64,000 nucleotides of DNA, taken from Ophiura sarsii. Its lineage: Eukaryota > Echinodermata > Ophiuroidea > Amphilepidida > Ophiuridae. Below, one piece after another: positions 34,382-47,400 of the stretch. How positions within the stretch are numbered: position 1 is the stretch's first letter; each line of letters starts with the position of its first letter. The notes below the pieces were generated by a model. The model did not search any database and was not told the origin of the DNA. It worked only from the letters and a program-made list of their open reading frames with translations. The stretch is taken from contig CM069459.1 in assembly GCA_035610835.1 (NCBI GenBank), positions 23,947,636 through 24,011,635 on the forward strand, in the 5' to 3' direction. The position numbers and the translations under genes are program-made.

Positions 34382-35446
34382 CACTGAAAAATTATTTGGT
34401 GTCATTTTGACACTAAAACAAGTGTCAAAAAATGGGTCCTCAGTTGGCCACCTAAAGGTGTCAAATTGACACCATTATGGGTGTAAAATATGACACCTTT
34501 GGGTGTAATATTAATTTTGACACCTAGGGTAGTTACCTGAGGACCCATTTTCGGAAATGGGGTGTAAAATTGACTCTCTTAAGTGTCATATTGAGATACA
34601 TTTACACCCTAATTGGGGTGTAATTTTTGGAAATGGGAAAATGAGTATTTGTCACCTCTATGTTTACGAGCCGGTAAGACTGGTAAGTACCGATCTGCTC
34701 CATTTCCAGACATTTTTGATAATAATTATGATACAATTAGCGTAAATGTAAGACGTCCGTATGAAAAAGACGACCACTGAGCCAGATGAATCGGGCTATA
34801 TGTAATGTTGCACGTATCATCGTATGCATGCATGACGAACACACACATAGTACTAGTAGGTCCATGCACTGACACACAGTCCAAAATAGGTCAACAGGCT
34901 AACAAAATGCTAGTCTCTGACTATGAAATTGTAGTTTATTTCATCAGTTAGTTGGCGCAATATTAAACAACATGAACAAGGCTTACATTACGCTAATTGT
35001 ATCATAATTATTATCAAAAATGTCTTGAAATGGAGCAGATCGGTACTTACCAGTCTTACCGGCTCGTAACATGCGGACAAAATGGCGACGAGAAAACTTG
35101 TGCGTGCCAAGGCGCATGCGTTGATATGTTGATAGACGCCCAATTTGGTGTCAGAATTACACCAATTGGTGTCATGCTGCTTCGACACCTCTAAAACCAT
35201 AAGCTTTCCCGCCAACTATTGACGCCCTTGGAGTTATTTCAATTAATCTGACACCAGTTTTGGTGTAAATCACTAAATGATCACTGAAAGGTGTCCGTCG
35301 GACATTTAACGGTGTCACCGTAAATTATGTGCAAACCCATATCATTGACGATTACACCAATTTTGGAGTCAAAATAACACCTTTGTAAGTGTCATTTACA
35401 GTTGACTCCAAGACGGTGTCGCTGTGACACCAATTTTTTTTCAGTG
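34382..35446. mobile_element. TA-flanked foldback element rich in GTGTCA/TGACAC motifs
   Basis: TIR CACTGAAAAA at 34382 and TTTTTTCAGTG at 35446 are flanked by TA on both sides (34380-34381, 35447-35448). Next to the ends, short GGTGTCAAA / TTTGACACC motifs recur about every 20-40 bases in both orientations. Deeper inverted arms (about 34665-34752 and 34981-35069, including GTAAGACTGGTAAGTACCGA) form a second hairpin. No coding frame, non-autonomous. Confidence 0.8.
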
Positions 35447-36154
35447 TATGTTTTATTTATCTTTTCACAAATTGAAATATACTGGCGGAATGTCCTAGTA
35501 TCGTCCAATGATGAAACCCGCGCAAAATTAGTGTTCCAGTATCGCTCGATACTAGCACTTATAAGATGGTCCAGTACCCGGATGAGTGGTGAGCTGTGAA
35601 TAATTTCACAAAAATCACTGCTAAGCCCATACTAGGCAATGATACAATTGTGGATATTTCCCCTTAATTATGTTAGCAAATGTGTTAGATGACATACCGT
35701 AGAAAATCACCATATAGCACCTTTTTATCTCTGTTATACAGGGCGCCATCTCGCGATCAAAACGTCTTTTAAAAAGTTATTCTTAAAGGCACTTCCAAAT
35801 CTCAAATATTTGCCCCGGGCAAAAGTCACATGACTCGCTGCATACCCGAGTTCCGCGTACACGTATCATATAAACCCCATAATGCAATGTTAATAGCTAG
35901 CGTACCGAAAGATTGGCTACAAACAGCAAAATGTACGAACAAAATTCATGTCTAGAAATGTTTCGAAAAGTCATTCTATTCATTTGAATGAAACCACAGT
36001 TATAATCTGAAACAACATTAAATCATTTTTTGGTCGAGAACCCTATGTTAAATACATACAAAAAATAGAAATATAAAGCATTTTAACTTCCTATTTATAG
36101 GATAGTGTTCAACTGTCATTTGAATTTATGTCTGTCCTATTATTGACAGTCAGT

Positions 36155-36226
36155 GCTCCGTTAGCGCAGTCGGTAGAGCTTCAGACTTATAATCTGAAGA
36201 CCGTGGGTTCGAATCCCACAGAGAAT
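36155..36226 (+). tRNA. tRNA-like sequence (probably pseudo), anticodon read as TAT
   Basis: A cloverleaf can be traced: TAGCGCAGTCGGTAGAGC (A box/D arm), anticodon stem TCAGA/TCTGA with loop CTTATAA (anticodon TAT, Ile), and T arm GTGGG-TTCGAAT-CCCAC with an intact B box GGTTCGAATCC. The 7-bp acceptor stem (GCTCCGT against AGAGAAT) pairs poorly. The D arm and the anticodon stem-loop resemble tRNA-Lys apart from the anticodon. Likely a tRNA-derived promoter or pseudogene within the TIR of the element 35697-38559. Confidence 0.5.
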
Positions 36227-37110
36227 GTTTTGTTTTTCCCGTTACTATTATATTTAGTAAATGTAGAGATTATTTTAATATCGTTCAATCATAATATTAT
36301 TTTGATCCCAGATACTTTTCATTTTATTTAATAGAATGATTTTCATACAGATTTAATGAGGTTTTAATTTGAATGTAGTACTTCATGGTGTGCATGTACA
36401 TGTGCATGTAGGTCTAATACAGGCTTAGCATTGCGTTTATTGAATTATTGCAATACCCCGCCCATTGTTACAACATGGTTATTCACGCAATAATCTGTAA
36501 GGCCAATTGTTATTGAAAGAAGCCAATCGTCGTTTACAATGGTTGAATCGATTTTTATTCCCCATCTGATCTGTTTGTAGCTAGCTGCAGTCAGATATTG
36601 AGTGAGTCTGATGTATACGAAGGGATTTTGCTTTCCCTTGAAAAGAGGATGTCGATCTCGTGCAATTCAATATGCCAAAATGTCAGCCTTATACAATGAC
36701 AACATTAAGGCATTTAAATGTGGTTCAACGCCATGTGACTAGGGGGATTTTCAGTAAGGGGAGCAATAAAATATTAATCCATTATTTTTACATGCTAAAG
36801 TTATGTTTGCAGGGACGTTTCTGCTTGAAAATCCCTTTTTCTGAAGAAGATTTTGTTGTCATTACTGAAGAAATCAGGTATATTTTACGTGGCCCTGACC
36901 CCTGTCTGATTAAAAGCTTTAAATTAATAACCTTTCACGATCATCAATTTATTGCTCTTTACATTGAATCCAAACCTAGCTTGCAGCGACACCGTTTTCA
37001 CATTTAAAATACAATTTAGAAACTGGGTTCAATTTGGCTAAAATTTCGTCGAATACTCAATAGTTCACCACTAGTTCATTATTATAGAGAACACATAGAA
37101 ACGTCAGTAA

Positions 37111-37195
37111 GTAGTTATGGCCGAGCGGTTACGAATATGGACTAGTAATCGAATAGATAGATTCTCCCCTCCTCGGTTCGAATCCTGCTGAATAC
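37111..37195 (+). pseudogene. tRNA-Ser-like pseudogene
   Basis: GTAGTTATGGCCGAGCGGTT opens like a eukaryotic tRNA-Ser. A long variable arm (ATTCTCCCCTC) and GGTTCGAATCCTGC follow. The acceptor stem pairs at six of seven positions. The anticodon loop reads CTAGTAA, giving AGT where serine tRNAs have AGA, and the anticodon and T stems have mismatches. Best read as a decayed tRNA-Ser copy in the centre of the TIR element. Confidence 0.55.
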
Positions 37196-38042
37196 CGTTT
37201 GTTAGAAAAAACGATTTAGTCTCTGTGTGTTGGAAAATGGCGTATATTTTTACCGTAGGTGAATAAAGTCGTGGCCCTGACCCCTGTTCAAAATGTATTA
37301 CAAATATACATATTTTTGATCAAGTTTAATACGTTAGGAACATTTCTTGTGCATAAAGTTTTTGCTATGACGTCTAAAAATCATCAAAAATACGATGTTT
37401 ACGATCGCATTGAAAATGCATCTTTATCGACTCAAAAATAGTAACAAAAATCGTGTTTTTTATTAAATCGGAATTATCATGTTTCATAAATAGGACTTTT
37501 CCTTCAAAATGAGCCTAAGATTATCAAAATTGATGGAGGCAATCCTTCACAATCGCGAGTTGTAAATGACCCGATTTCTATTTGTTTTTTTGAAATCTCA
37601 CTTTACTGGCGGGCCGGGGCGAACAAAATAGACGGTATTTTCATGCCTTGACTTCTGACTGCAACGAAGCTACAAACATGGCAAACAGATAATATGTTGG
37701 TACATGCACATGACCGTACAATCATGTAGGCCTAAACATGGGAAATCAGAATATCGATTCAATGACGAAACGATTGACTCTTTTCATAATGGCACAATTG
37801 GTCTTTCCCAGATTTAGTTGTGTAACAATGGGGCTAGGGTCTCAATAATTCAATTCACGCAACGCAACGCTGACCGTGAACAAGTAAATGTAGAACTGCA
37901 TTCAAATGATTGAATTTAGACAATCATTCAAAATCAAATTAAAAGTATGTTGTCCGTGGATTCACAAATATTATGGGGAACGATAAGCAAACCCAACATA
38001 AAATTACTAAATTTAATATGATACTAACGAAGACAAAATAAC

Positions 38043-38114
38043 ATTCTCGGTGGGATTCGAACCCCCGGCCTTTCGATCATTAACCCAATGCTCTTCCGAT
38101 TGAGCCAACGGCGC
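38043..38114 (-). tRNA. tRNA-like sequence (probably pseudo), mirror copy in the right arm
   Basis: The reverse complement reads GCGCCGTTGGCTCAATCGGA then AGAGC, with an anticodon loop TTAATGA (AAT) in a mismatched stem and T arm GGGGG-TTCGAAT-CCCAC with an intact B box. It is the diverged counterpart of 36155-36226 and is also 72 nt long. The acceptor stem is poor. It is probably not a functional tRNA, but its polymerase III boxes survive. Confidence 0.45.
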
Positions 38115-38561
38115 ACTGTACTGTTGATACAACATAAATATATTAAAATATCATTTGTGAACACTATTACTATCCCATAAATTGGAAGTTAATAATGCTT
38201 TAATTTATAGTTTTGTATGTTTTTAACATATAGGGTTCTCGCTTAAAAATTGATTCGATGCTGCTTCAGATTGTAACTCTGGTTTCATTGACATAAATAG
38301 AATGACTGTTAGAAACATTTCAAGACACGGATTTCGTTCACATTTGATGTTTGTAACCACTCTTCGGTATTGCATCATGGGGCTTATATGATACGTGTAC
38401 GCGGAACTCGGGTATGCAGCGAGTCATGTGACTTTGCCCGGGGCAAATATTTGAGATTTGGAAGTGCCTTTAAGAATAACTTTTTAAAAGACGTTTTGAT
38501 CGCGAGATGGCGCCCTGTATAACAGAGATAAAAAGGTGCTATATGGTGATTTTCTACGGTA

Positions 38562-40490
38562 TTATAGGTTGACATAGGTTGACATGAATTTCTAAGATGT
38601 GAATTTTTAAAATCATTATTCCAAGAAAACTAAATCATATAGTAAACCATTATACATACTGTCATATTAAACATCAAGAACTATTGAAATCATAATAAAT
38701 CCCTGTAACCAATAACGCAGGGATCTTTCTGTGTAACATACTCCCATATATCTTCACGACGACCGGGATCTTTTTGTATATAAACACACACCCATATATC
38801 GTCCCGGTGACCAATATAACCGAGATGTTTCTGTGTAAAATATCGCCATATTTCTTCTGTGTAATTTAAACCACGAAATCCAAGAAAAGTACTGAGCCAG
38901 CTTTCATGTTACTGCTCCATCCACATTTTACATGTGTCAAAAGACCCAACCAGCCCTTGTAATTGCAGTGAATATCTAGAATGAAAAAGGGTACTTTGTT
39001 AAAATACCAAGCGTCCTAGTTGAAACTTGCTATTTACGCAATGAGCCTCTACGCGTACCCCAAGAAAAACACGTGCAAAATAAAAGCTTAATTAGAATAA
39101 GAAAACGGGTGAGGCAGGTGTGTGTCGACATTTAGACTACCGCCGAAAAAGATGCAAGATCAGATATTATGAGGCGGCCACGCATGCGCAATAACTGCGA
39201 CAATATCGCTTTAAACTGAATTAACTTGCCATGCTTCTTTATTTAACCGCCATTAAAATTCTGATTTGTACCAAATCCCAGTTCTTATTTCGATTTTTGT
39301 TTAATGTAAATTGAAAGAATCCATACAATAGGCCGTTGAAGGCGACCATGAAACATGCAGTTTTACTTTCAGCCAAAAAATTAATATACAAAGGTGAAAA
39401 TAAATAAATAAAAAATCCTCTTGTACAAGTTTAAGGTAACATGTTCAGCTACAATGTTTGAAGAAATTTTTGTTTTTAAATATTTAAAAAAGCTTTGAAA
39501 TGGTAGGGTGAAATGGTTTTTAGATTATATCAACTTAGAATTACAAATTATATACAAATCGGAAATGGATAAAACCCACTACAAACTGGTAAGTTCTAAA
39601 CTTAAGTTCCACGTTGATTGGAGTATCCAAATGTGAACGATGACCTATAAAAATGCATTTTGTAGTCGTTATGGTCTGTTGCACTGTCATGACTGTTCGT
39701 TCCGTACGGCACTGGGTATTCCCCGAGTAATTCCGGCATCATTGAATGAATGATTTGCATTCAGCGTGTTCAGTCTGCATTAAGTGGTATTTCGCAAATG
39801 AGTTTTTCCATCCTAGTTTTTCCCTTTAACATGTTTAATTTCCTTTTTAACCATAGGCATGGCATAGTAGCATTTATCACAACCTCGTTTTTCATTCAAC
39901 TAAACACTTGCACTCTGCCTGGTGGTATAATATAAAAATCGGTTTATTTACATCATGGTGGAAGGAATATCTAGAGGTTATTTAAGAGTTAGTAAGCCAG
40001 CAAGTAAGTTCATTATAATGTGTTGTAAGAACTACAGAGAGAGTTGAAACATACAGGTCCCGTTTTCCAAAAATTAGTAACATTTCTTCTTGGTTAAATT
40101 TGTTGAATTTTTTAATTTGAGAAATAAACCCTTATCATACCTGGTGACGAAACATTCATGACTATGCACAAATGCATGTCATAATTATAATGATGTATAC
40201 AAACCTCATACAAATCTAACAATAAGATTATACAGTTTTAAAAACATTGCACATTTTTTACTGTTGTTATTGTGAGGTTTGTTTCTTTACGATATTAACT
40301 CTGTTTCATTCAAGTCGGCCTAATAGCAAAACATGAATTCAGTTTCAGTCACAATACCTAATCGAATTCGTTGCATAATCGTTATAGTAATTACAAAATT
40401 GGCTGACCAAATATGAAATTTAAAGTCACGTAAAAATATTTGAACAATATATACCAAGGTTATATAATTTCCATTTTTGTTTATGATAAA
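38562..40490. other. Gene-free stretch with a short ~62-bp repeat
   Basis: Around 38700-38870 a unit like GGGATCTTTCTGTGTAA plus CCCATATATCTTC occurs about three times with divergence. No exon or RNA gene could be supported in the rest. Confidence 0.5.
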
Positions 40491-40499
40491 TTGGACATT

Positions 40500-40900
40500 A
40501 TGATGTTTACTATATTACAAAGTCAGGAACATAAGGGCTTATCCATCACATTTTCGTTTTAAAAGGCTGCACTTCTTTGTCGCACTTTTTATCTACTCCT
40601 CTTTCATCTCTATTTGTACATTATTATCTGCCAATGATGTTTACTTTATTACAAAGTCAGGAACATAAGCGCTTACCCATCACATTACTATTTGAATAAG
40701 CTGCACTTCTTTGTCGCACTTTTTATCTACTCCTCTCTCTTTGTACATTATCTACCCAATGACTGGGCCCTCGCGACCGGGCCAATGACATTTACTTTAT
40801 TACAAATTCAGGAGCATAAGCGCATTTCCGTTTTAATCATGTTAAATAGGCTGCACTTCTTTGTCACTTCACACTTGTTATCCTCTTTCATCATTGTCAA
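40500..40900. repeat. Three-copy repeat just upstream of the HEPN-NACHT-LRR gene
   Basis: Units begin near 40500, 40635 and 40787 with TTTACTTTATTACAAAGTCA-like sequence. They continue with AGGAACATAAGCGC and GGCTGCACTTCTTTGTC and end with TCCTCTTTCATC-type phrases. The last copy ends about 80 bp before the start codon, so the array may overlap the promoter. No TATA box was assigned. Confidence 0.7.
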
Positions 40901-40977
40901 TAAGAACCATTATATTTCTTTTATTATAGACGTATGACAACGTGAGAGGTGACTAGCGTGGTTACTAGTCATACAAA

Positions 40978-41466
40978 ATGGCGGCCTTACAAGCACCAGA
41001 CAATTTTATAAGAATTCTCCAAGCTCTCCAATATGTCTGTCACAAAGCTGTGCCCAGCATTAGTCAGATCATTCAGAACTGGCATTTAAATCAAATACAG
41101 ACGCCTGGTTTACAGCCATGCAGTCAACCGCAGATATGTTCAACTGTAAAGGGAAAGTCTAAACTGTCGAATTCGTGTCCAAATTGCGTTAAATGGGCTG
41201 ACGCCATAGAAAAGGCCTACTTTCCACAGCCAACGTCAGGCAATACGCCAATAGCATGGAAGAATGTAAACTCATCAATGCTATATACCAGTTATATAGA
41301 AGTCATAAATGCATTTGCGTTGCATTTACCGACTGGACAAAGGCCTGTAAAAATGGAGGATTACGACACTGCCAGTATTCTCAAGATAATCCTTGGGTTT
41401 GGAGAATTCCATCGGGAAAATGTTGGTACAACTTTGTGTCCGGACCCATACAAGAGCATAAGCAAG
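40978..41466 (+). CDS. Exon 1: N-terminal part of HEPN domain
   Basis: ATG in context ACAAAATGGCG with an in-frame TAG at 40966. Encodes 163 residues including CPNCVKWADAIEKAYF and AWKNVNSSMLYTSYIEVINA, then a DYDTASILKIILGFGEF segment. This matches the layout of the DZIP3/hRUL138-type HEPN family as I know it (CxxC-W, W-x-N, then a helix before the catalytic motif). Donor AAG/GTATAG, phase 0. A second frame at 41256-41489 is an out-of-frame shadow. Confidence 0.85.
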
Positions 41467-44400
41467 GTATAGTTGTGTTTTGTTATTGATCAGTTTATAT
41501 GAACCCTCTTTCGTTTTCACTGGTTATTCTTTTCAAAGTGTTCCCTGTTTTCAACTTTGGATTTTATTTGACATCTGCCTTTCCGTTGTGTATCGGATGA
41601 TGTATAAAGCTTTTTAGATAAGATAAACTAACGTGAATGAAATTAATAAATATTTTAAAAATACGTGGTCTCTAAAACCCGTCCCTCTCGCTGTCGCGAC
41701 TAAGGATTACCCCCTGGACAACAGAGGCTGTGTTTATGTGTGACACCACGAGCGCTAATACATACAAAGTCTTTGCCGAAATACATGCAGTAAATATTAG
41801 ATACGTTGTCCTATAAGCATGATTCTAGCAGAACCTATGACTAGCGACACTCAAGCCACGCCAGGATCGTGAAAAGGATACAAGACGAGTAAGAGAAAAG
41901 AATTCATAATATAAAGACTCAGATAAACTTATTATAAATTTCTTACAAGGTTGCACATATCCGGAACAGTCTTGCACACTTCCGTCTAGATGGCAACTTA
42001 CAAATCAGTGATCCGGACATGAACAACTATATTACAGACATGAAGGAATTTGTTTGTTGTCTTATGGAACTTCGTCACATCTCCCAGAAACAGGCTGATG
42101 AAATGAGGACGGAGTTAGATGAGGTAAGATTATTTATTTTACACTCTTAAAATTCCTAGTCGTTTTGATAACAAGTACAATAAGATCTCACTAGAATGTC
42201 TAGTCAAATATTACCTCAAAATATTGCAAATTTAAATCTTGTTTCACTTGGAATCTAGTCAAAACGACGAGGCATTATTAGAGTGTGCCTTTACTTAAAG
42301 TCATCTAAGTGTAGGAATAAATTCGTTAACAATTCATTTCAGTTGAAGTTGGTATACTTAGTACTAGTAGTTGTCGGTAAATAGGTTTTCTGACCAAATA
42401 TATTTCAAAGTCACAGCAGCTTCATTTCTTGACGCAAGAAGTTTTATAGAAGTCATTTACACGAGTAAGCAGTCAATCAATTAATGTTCCTACAGTACTT
42501 ATTTTTTGAAAGTGTAACGTTGCGTCAAACACTATTGTAAAACGTCAGTCATGTGTCAGGCACCCGTCGGCTAGGTCACGTGATAGACGGTTATGCCCCA
42601 AACGGGTTTAGTTGCCTGACGAAGTTCAACAGTGTTGAAAACAACTTTAATAGTACGTTTAAAACTGTAAAAGGTATGTCTAATAAATTGATTGAGTGTT
42701 TACTCTGGTACGGAGAATTTTATCTATAGTAAAGATTCCATGGAAAGTTGAACATCGTATTTGCTTTATCTAATCCTTCATCATTTTGAAAGAGCTTATG
42801 AATGGTTATATACGGCCTTGTCGACAGTACAAATCTAAAGTATAAAAATATGATGAGTGAGACCTAAGACATACAACAATTACCTGTACAAATGTATAGC
42901 TGGTAGCGATTAGCGGCAACTCACCATGCAGTCGATAGCAAGATGAGGATCGGGATGTTTCAATTGATCAATGCGGCCTAAACACATACCTGTCTCACTA
43001 CCCTGCGTGTTCAACACAAGCGCTAAAGTAGAAACTGCACTGTGTCTCATTCTTCTGGTGTAGCGTTCTTTACTTATTAACCGATCTTCGCGAGCAATAT
43101 ACCAAATTTAAGGAGAATTTAATACAAATTAATATTTTTAAGTTGGAACAATATTTCTAGAGTTATGAGTGTATTTATTACCGAGTACGTTATTTTTTAG
43201 CACTGTGCTTGCACATGTTGTTGTATTAATTAAACACTAATGAGGAATTGTGTTTTTCTTCTCCCTTAAACAATAGATACAGCAGTCCTCAGTTATGTTG
43301 ACAGCTGAAATACAACAAGCTTTGGAAGAAGTCATACAAACTCTATTGGTCGGGTCGTTGGAGGAGACAATGATAGGTACGATGAAGTTTACTTCACTAA
43401 TATATTTATGTAATCGCCCGTCAAACTGATCCATGAAACCTACTATCTGATCCTTTTAAGTGTAGAGATGAGGTTTGTTCTCAAAATAGCCTATAAACGG
43501 TAGCCTTGATGCCCTTATGGTTTGGCTTGTAGCCTTTGTAAGAGGTTTAATGGCCCAAGAATCATCTTCTAGTAATCTAGTGGAGCAAAGGTGCCCATAA
43601 AATTCCTATTGTTTTTTGAAATATCTATCAAATGTTAAAATATCACCTCTTTGGTTTGAGATAATAGTAAATTCATTTTACTTGAAGAAAAGTGATGATG
43701 CCGAAAATGTAGCCATGGGCGGCCTGAGAAACAACATATCAAAATGGCGGCTATTTTTGGTATATTTAAACAATGATCATTTCATTAATCGTGTATTACA
43801 GCGATCTGATATTGTATCACACATATTTAATCCTAGGGAATATATTATTATCCATACATACGAGGGTCATTCAATAAGTTCTACCTCCTCACTCACAACA
43901 TCGCTAATATGAATGTCAGCCTTATGACATTTGTCATGATTATAGCTCTGAACCATAGCTACACATTTATTGTAAATGCTAATTGATACCTATTTCACTT
44001 TTGCCATGATGCAATCAAAGCCAGAGAGAGATTTTGGACACGGAAAATTACCCCAAAGATAAATACATGTGGTTTTTTTTCATTTTCTCTCCGTATTGTA
44101 TCATTAGGTATAACCGCTCGATATTTAAATAATGAAAATAGAAAACAATGGATGATTCCTGAATATAATGCTATCCTATCATGTATTAATCAGATTGTGG
44201 GCAATATGAACCTTTATAGCTCTCAAATAGTATAATATCAACTCGAATGTATTGACACGCCTTTAGCATACTGGAATACTGATATTCAGTCAAATGTTCG
44301 TTGTTACAAGTCAAACCACAGTGATGCCTCGATTGGTAAATCTTAACATGATAGTAACTTTATCAGTTTTCCATGCAACATTTAGACTAGTTAATCAGGT

Positions 44401-47400
44401 AGTCAGTGAACGAAAAATATATCTTCGAGAGACTTGAAATATATCCATTTAGTCCTCTATTTATGAAGATCTCTTAGTTTGGAAAGCAAATATGACTTTT
44501 GCAGCGGTTCTCTAGGGTAGGGTTGAAATTGATGGCTGTCCTGGTCTGGTTCTGGCTAATTATAGAGGGCATTTTCCGCCAAGAAATCAGTCACTTGTAT
44601 TGTTTAAAGTCTGTTCAAGAGATATTTGTAACTTAGAACGATTGTAATTGACCGATAGGTACATTTTGTTTCTTAGAATTGGCCAAATGAATAGCACTTA
44701 CATGTAGGAGACTTTTGGCTGGGTTTTTTACCCGTTTCCGTCGCACTAAACGGACGTTTGGTTTTTACTGCATATCAAGAAAAGTACAATGAGCACTCAG
44801 ACCAATCTTCTATGATTTTGTAGCTGAGATTCAAAGCTTTAATTGTGGAATATTTCATACGACTGGCTTAAATAATAGCAAAGTTATGAGGTAGGACGTA
44901 GAACTAATTGAATGACCCTCGTACATCACTCTATCAGTCGCTAGTGCCATCTAGGATTTCAAAATGGCTGCTTTCGGAAAGAATATTTTCTAATTTTGTA
45001 TACAAAATCAGGCGATATCAATATCGCTATCATTTCATTCCAATTAATTATATAGGCTCAATCATGAAATGGTTAGGTTTTTTGGCAAGATCAATATCGG
45101 ATAGATGAAAAACTTACGTTTTTTCCAAGCTGATAGTTTCGCTGGTCAACGACCAGCTTTCACAAAGCTACTGATCGGCTGTTGATGTTTTGCCGGGAAA
45201 CTGACCGGAAGTTGTCAGTTTCCTGACGCCCTTGTTGGTGGAGGGCGTAAACATCATGGTCGGTATAATTAAATGTTTTGCTGATCACCATGATAAGGAT
45301 AATTGATGAGCTACAGTGCATTCGTACCTGATAATCGCTTTAAGCTTGGCATGAGTGCACGAGAAGTGCATGATTGGAAAGACGCTGCCGCCCCCCCCCC
45401 CCCCCCCCCGCCCCATCGTGTTAGAGGGCGTTCTAGAATATGTATAGACTGAAACTAGATCCACAACGACTAACTCTATGTTTGTTTTTTTATTTAACAG
45501 AGGTCGACAGGATAAGGCAGAGCAACAATGAAATCCTTCAGCTGATGAAAGACACCAAAAAAGGTAAAATCCTTATAGAGATATGTCATCATATTTAGGT
45601 CATGTAGTGACCCCTGTAATTGGTGTAAAGGCTTTCAGGAAATTAAGAAATAGAGTTCCATTAAATCCATCATTATGACCATACTAATAATGTGTTCGAA
45701 CACTGCCAATATTGGAATTTTTCATCAAAACGCGTGCAACGTTTTGTTCAAGTGAAGTAGACACATTTGTTTATGGTATTTTAGGAATAATGGTGCACGC
45801 GGAAGGCTTTAAAGAGAATAATTGAATGCGTTTTATTTAAAGTCAATTGGACTACACAAGTTGAAATCCATACACCCTCAAAGGAAGACTTACCTTTATA
45901 TTGACCACATGGATGGAGTTACCTGTACGGGTGACTTAATTTGAAATACACTCCCTGTGTGAAATATTACGGCAAATTTCCTCCATAGAGGTGTAGATGG
46001 TCATTAGCTTCCGCCAATTCTTTAGTTTTTCGGCCCTATGGTTCTTTCCAGAGAACGAGTCATCGCTACGTGTGAGGCCTACTAAGCTTGCACGGCACGC
46101 GGAGCTCAATAAGGTTTTTTTCTTCAATTTTTGAATTCAATGAAATAAAGGGTTCAAAAAAAGTAAGTCCCCCTTAAATTTGATCACGTTTGTTTGCATA
46201 ACTCTACACATAATTAGACGTTTTGAGAGATTGAAACACTTATGTAAAGCAAAAACACTTGGCTACCCATATACTTTTCCCCAAATAGTCACATTTCACA
46301 AAAGTGATGTTTTCACCAAAGAAAAGCACTTTTCACGATTCTATACGAGTTTGTGTGCATAAATCCACACACAATTAAGCGTTTTGAAAGATTGAAACAT
46401 TCATGAAACGGGAAAACCCTTGGCTACCCACTCAACGTTTTTTTCCTTTTCAATACCATGTATACTTTTCCCAAAACAGCACATTTCCCCAAACTGATGT
46501 TTTCCGAAAAGTGGCACTTTTCAACGTTATTGTCGTGAATGTATGAATGTAGTAAAATCATTTTATTATTAATTGGAAATAAGGACCAGCTAAAATGCTT
46601 TCTTTTAATTGAAAATAAAGGCAATTCAAATTATTTTAAACAGCACTGGTGACATTTCTGTGACTTTCTTGCATAAGATTTTGAAAAGTGCCACTTTTTG
46701 CTGAAAACATCATTTTGTGGATATGGGAATGTTTTTGACGAAGTAAACATGCCATTGAAAAGAAAAACTCTTAATGGGTAGCCAAGCGTGTTTTTTTTCT
46801 TCTTTTGCTAAACGTTTCAATTTTAATACAAAATTACAACATGGTTCGTTTTGGGAAACTAGTGCAAGCTATTGGTCCATTGGTGTTGAATGTCTGATGA
46901 CTACCGTAGAAGGTGCGGGATTGGCTTTTTAGCGCTTTAGCGCGGGGAGTTAGCATCTGTGTTAATTAGCGAAATTAGCATCGGTGGTGCTAAAAACGCT
47001 ATTATCGCTAATTTTGCAAGTAAGTGCTAAAAACGCTATTATACGATATCAAATAAGTTTTCAAAAAAATGAGGGATGCCATCGCGCAATTAGCGCTAAT
47101 AGCGCTAATAGCGCTAATTGCATCATGAGCGCTAATAGCGCTAATAGCGCTAATAGCATCGGTGGTGCTAAAAACGCTATTATCGCTAATTTTGCAAGTA
47201 AGTGCTAAAAACGCTATTATGCATTATTTTTTCACTAAAGCAAATCATAATTATACAGGGTGTCTCTAAAAAGGTTGTGTTAACGGAGCATGTTTATATA
47301 GAGCCCCGCAGGGTTCCGGAGGACACACGAATCACACCAGAGTGCTAAGCAAGTGCAATTAGCGTTATTAGCGCAAGACCGCTAATCAAGTGCAATTAGC

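Larger units (their letters stand above)
35697..38559. mobile_element. 2.86-kb TIR element with tRNA-like sequences in both arms
   Basis: The ends CCGTAGAAAATCACCATATA and complement are flanked by TA (35695-35696, 38560-38561). The outer ~200 bp of the arms is nearly identical; homology then continues, more diverged, for about 560 bp in total (35697-36265 and 38005-38559). Each arm holds a 72-nt tRNA-like sequence at the same distance from its end (36155-36226 and 38043-38114). The central ~1.7 kb has a third, tRNA-Ser-like sequence (37111-37195), a repeated GTGGCCCTGACCCCTGT phrase (about 36890 and 37270) and no transposase. Confidence 0.8.

Noticed and set aside
36155..36226. Calling a functional tRNA-Ile(UAU)
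   Set aside because: The acceptor stem pairs badly, and the sequence is embedded in a transposon arm with a diverged mirror copy; treated as tRNA-like.
36660..37007. 115-codon + strand open frame inside the tRNA-bearing TIR element
   Set aside because: No similarity to transposases could be seen and there is no splice or start support; kept as part of the element.
41256..41489. Open frame overlapping exon 1 of the HEPN gene
   Set aside because: Out of frame with the HEPN coding exon, with no domain; the exon 1 frame has splice and domain support.
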